A program made the position numbers and the translations under genes. The notes under the pieces were generated by a model. That model was not told the origin of the DNA and did no database searches. It saw only the letters and a list, made by a program, of their open reading frames with translations. Shown here in pieces: positions 46,208-47,733 of a DNA stretch of 47,733 nt. Location: IMG/VR virus record IMGVR_UViG_3300031226_000002, positions 1 through 47,733 of that record. One strand, 5' to 3'. Source of the stretch: a virus. How positions within the stretch are numbered: position 1 is the stretch's first letter; each line of letters starts with the position of its first letter.

Positions 46208-46563
46208 CGACATCGCGTGAACGTGGGATCTGTTCCGTGTGCGGGCTAGACGTTCCCCTTCGGTCGTCCTTCCACCCGCGGCCCGTGGCGTTTCACTATC
46301 ACCCCGAACTATGCCGCACCGTTTGCTACGGGACGGGACTTCCTGCGCGGTCAGTGCGGAAGCAGGTGCGACAGCCCGAACAAGAGCGCCAGCACCCCAG
46401 CCAGAAACATGATTCGACCGACTTCGCCCGCTTTGGCGTTGGTAGAGAAACCGTAAAGCAAACAGCCGGCGGTCATCGTCAGGACAATAATCAACAGGAC
46501 CATGGTGCACCCCCGATCGGTGAAGCTTACCCCATCGACGACGACCCGCAGGGGGCCGCATGA
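46204..46563 (+). CDS. Zinc-knuckle protein overlapping an antisense gene
   Basis: 119 residues in ATGA overlap at both ends. N-terminal ICSVCGLDVPLRSSFHPRPVAFHYHPELCRTVCYGTGLP has two CxxC pairs and a His, a likely zinc site. From residue about 50 the sequence becomes Gln/His/Pro-rich and low-complexity, exactly where a small membrane protein is encoded antisense (46351-46503). The N-terminal part is probably the functional domain. Confidence 0.55.
   Translation: MTTSRERGICSVCGLDVPLRSSFHPRPVAFHYHPELCRTVCYGTGLPARSVRKQVRQPEQERQHPSQKHDSTDFARFGVGRETVKQTAGGHRQDNNQQDHGAPPIGEAYPIDDDPQGAA
46351..46503 (-). CDS. Antisense-embedded small membrane protein
   Basis: 50 residues (MVLLIIVLTMTAGCLLYGFSTNAKAGEVGRIMFLAGVLALLFGL...), with ATCGGGGGTGCACC just upstream, the G-run site used genome-wide. 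Two membrane helices separated by a basic loop. The phrase AEVGRIMFLAGVLALL-like (here AGEVGRIMFLAGVLALLFG) is typical of small membrane proteins in proteobacterial phages. It lies wholly inside the coding region of the rightward gene 46204-46563, so one nucleotide stretch probably encodes both. Its expression needs a promoter on the opposite strand. Confidence 0.5.
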   Translation of the reverse strand: MVLLIIVLTMTAGCLLYGFSTNAKAGEVGRIMFLAGVLALLFGLSHLLPH

Positions 46564-46814
46564 AACGCGAACGGCGAACCGACCCCGCACCCCCGCCGAT
46601 TCCCGACGAACACCCGGACGACCGGAAAGAACGGATCGAATCGGAAGCCTACGGGCGACGCTACGCGGGCGAATTCGTGATGGCGCACCTGGCGCTTGTT
46701 ACCAGGCTGATCGGTCTTTACGCGGACGGCGAAGCGGAAAGCCTGCACACGACGCTACGGGAAATCTTTTGGGGGAAGCTTTGGGAACCGAAGGATCGGA
46801 TCGGCCATGAGTGA
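46560..46814 (+). CDS. Hypothetical protein
   Basis: 84 residues, ATGA overlap. Charged Pro-rich start (RRTDPAPPPIPDEHPDDRKERIESEAYGRRYAG), then helix EFVMAHLALVTRLIGLYADGEAESLHTTLREIFWGKLWEPK. No recognised family; coupled to the VRR-NUC gene by an 8-base overlap. Confidence 0.55.
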   Translation: MKRERRTDPAPPPIPDEHPDDRKERIESEAYGRRYAGEFVMAHLALVTRLIGLYADGEAESLHTTLREIFWGKLWEPKDRIGHE

Positions 46815-47364
46815 AACCGACCTAACCGCGGCGATCGTCGAAGCGCTTAACACCTTGCCCGATGTCATCGCCTTCCGGAACAATACCGGGGTCGCTCGGG
46901 TGCACGGGTCCCATGTTCGCTACGGGCTGGGCAATGGGTCGCCCGATGTCGTCGCAGTCGTGAAACCCTGGGGGCATTTCCTAGGCCTGGAAGTGAAGCT
47001 ACCCCGGGAACGTGCGGAACCCCATCAGCTGCGATGGGCCGATCGGGTGTGCCACTACGGCGCAAGTTATTACCTGGTCCGGTCGGTCCCCGAAGCCTTC
47101 GACGCAGTCGGCCGGGTGCGCGCGCTGCTGACCGCCACGCTGGGCTACACATCGTCAGCCGACTATATGAAGTCTGTCCGGGACATTGACGCTAACATAT
47201 ACACTAAGCACCTGACGCCATGCGCCCGCTGTAATCGCTTCCTAGCGGCATGCGCTACCCGTATGGGCATCGACCCACACACGACAGGTGAAAACGTCAC
47301 AGCGCGCGACGTCGCGCAAGCAATCGCCAATCACACACGAGGGGGACGACAGCATGGGAACTAA
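46807..47364 (+). CDS. VRR-NUC nuclease with Cys-rich extension
   Basis: 185 residues. VRR-NUC core: VIAFRNNTGVARVHGSHVRYGLGNGSPDVVAVVKPWGHFLGLEVKLPRERAEPHQLRWADRV with the catalytic Asp47 (GSPD), Glu62 and Lys64 (LEVK) and Gln74. Such phage nucleases act on branched or recombining DNA. The C-terminal third (about 125-170) adds CARCNRFLAACATRMGID, a Cys-rich helical part not usual in this family. An operator-like stretch ATCGTCAGCCGACTAT (47151-47166, 12/16) lies in the coding sequence and may be accidental. Confidence 0.78.
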   Translation: MSETDLTAAIVEALNTLPDVIAFRNNTGVARVHGSHVRYGLGNGSPDVVAVVKPWGHFLGLEVKLPRERAEPHQLRWADRVCHYGASYYLVRSVPEAFDAVGRVRALLTATLGYTSSADYMKSVRDIDANIYTKHLTPCARCNRFLAACATRMGIDPHTTGENVTARDVAQAIANHTRGGRQHGN

Positions 47365-47659
47365 GATCAACGTGGGACACGAGGGGCTACAGGTTCGGTT
47401 GACGATAGAGGAACCGACCGGGACGGACGAACCCAACGCGGTCATCAGCCGACACTGGGACGTGCCGGTAACCCATGCCCTGATGCTGGCCGCTGGCATC
47501 ACTGGCGAGGTTATCCAGCTGATCCAATCGCAGATCAAAGCGAACACCCAGCCGCCACCCAGCGCAAACGGATTGCCCGTAAGTCAAGAAATACCGAAAG
47601 ACCTACATAGTAAAAAGCGACAGCCGACATCGGGGAAACGTGTAGGCAACGGTCGCTAA
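47354..47659 (+). CDS. Hypothetical protein at the right end
   Basis: 101 residues from ATG 47354, GGGGGACGACAGC upstream; the longer reading from 47288 runs inside the previous gene. Beta-rich start (INVGHEGLQVRLTIEEPTGTDEPNAVISRHWDV) then a helix (TGEVIQLIQSQIKAN) and a basic, disordered end. Last gene before the right terminus. Function unknown. Confidence 0.55.
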   Translation: MGTKINVGHEGLQVRLTIEEPTGTDEPNAVISRHWDVPVTHALMLAAGITGEVIQLIQSQIKANTQPPPSANGLPVSQEIPKDLHSKKRQPTSGKRVGNGR

Positions 47660-47693
47660 GGCGTATAGCCCGAGCGGAAAAAGGTAGGCAGAA

Positions 47694-47719
47694 AAACACC
47701 CCCCCCCCGGTGTCGTTTT
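47694..47719 (+). terminator. Hairpin with C-run loop near the right end
   Basis: ACACC/GGTGT (with flanking A/T pairing) encloses a run of Cs and is followed by CGTTTT. It could terminate the replication operon before the genome end. The 10-base C run is unusual for a loop. Confidence 0.45.
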
Positions 47720-47723
47720 CGAC

Positions 47724-47733
47724 CGTCCGGACG
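47724..47733. other. Terminal 10-bp palindrome CGTCCGGACG
   Basis: The last ten bases of the window form a perfect palindrome and are preceded by GTCGTTTTCGAC, itself a short hairpin. Together with the small terminase starting 67 bases from the left edge, this suggests that the window edges are a natural end or packaging site. No overhang can be seen in a single-strand listing. Confidence 0.35.

Noticed and set aside
47151-47166. Operator-like ATCGTCAGCCGACTAT inside the VRR-NUC gene
   Set aside because: 12/16 match but inside coding sequence and far from a transcription start; most likely coincidental, so not listed as an operator.
1-47733. Mu-type transposase (MuA/MuB) and transposon ends
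   Set aside because: Looked for DDE integrase-like or AAA partner sequences because the head and tail genes are Mu-like; none is present, and a tyrosine integrase with att-like repeats explains lysogeny.
1-47733. Diversity-generating retroelement or retron
   Set aside because: No reverse transcriptase motif (Y-x-D-D with flanking domains) was seen, and no template/variable repeat pair is visible near the fibre genes.

Overview
The window looks like the complete, or nearly complete, genome of a temperate contractile-tailed phage (or excised prophage). The sequence is GC-rich, genes are tightly packed with many ATGA, TGATG and TAATG start/stop overlaps, and module order is classic: terminase, head, tail, lysis, accessory genes, integrase, regulators, recombination, replication. 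Structural genes follow the Mu-type order (Mu I/Z-like protease and scaffold, T-like capsid, gp36-like, gpG-like, L sheath, tube, frameshifted chaperone, tape measure, hub/spike, gp25-like, J-like, gp48/I-like, fibres). However, no MuA/MuB transposase is present. Instead there is a tyrosine integrase, so this is a Mu-like virion module on an integrase-type temperate genome. The best host clue is a lipoprotein with a lipobox followed by a long Asp/Ala/Gly/Pro-rich tract, a style common in Myxococcota. Host assignment is therefore an inference.

Layout. 1-22212: packaging, head, tail and lysis genes, all rightward except a portal gene inverted between terminase and protease and a small proline/glycine-rich ORF lying between two degenerate tRNA-like cloverleaves. 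22209-26280: a mixed cassette of small DNA-binding and zinc-binding proteins plus a leftward block with a lipoprotein and a membrane protein, probably expressed in the lysogen. 26361-28984: a rightward operon of small unknown, zinc-binding and membrane proteins. 29003-31245: candidate attP, an unknown gene, the integrase and a strong terminator. 31286-33745: repressor-like and small genes. 33696-40571: a leftward operon with a repressor, a two-HTH regulator, a Cas4/RecB-like nuclease, a putative single-strand annealing protein and a DGQHR-domain protein. 40749-47659: a rightward replication operon with methyltransferase, DUF559-like nuclease, replication initiator, DnaB helicase and VRR-NUC nuclease.

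Two genome-wide signals stand out. First, a 16-bp palindromic motif (consensus GTAGTCAGCTGACTAC) recurs in front of, or between, many non-structural transcription units and looks like a dispersed operator for one of several paralogous repressors. Second, the trinucleotide GAG/CTC is strikingly scarce on both strands, and ribosome binding sites are runs of G (GGGGG) instead of GGAGG, as if the whole genome avoids that motif. A textbook -1 frameshift signal (GGGAAAA, 6-nt spacer, 12-bp stem) lies at the tail assembly chaperone gene. The window boundaries fall just upstream of the small terminase and end in a 10-bp palindrome, which fits the ends being a physical or cos-like terminus.
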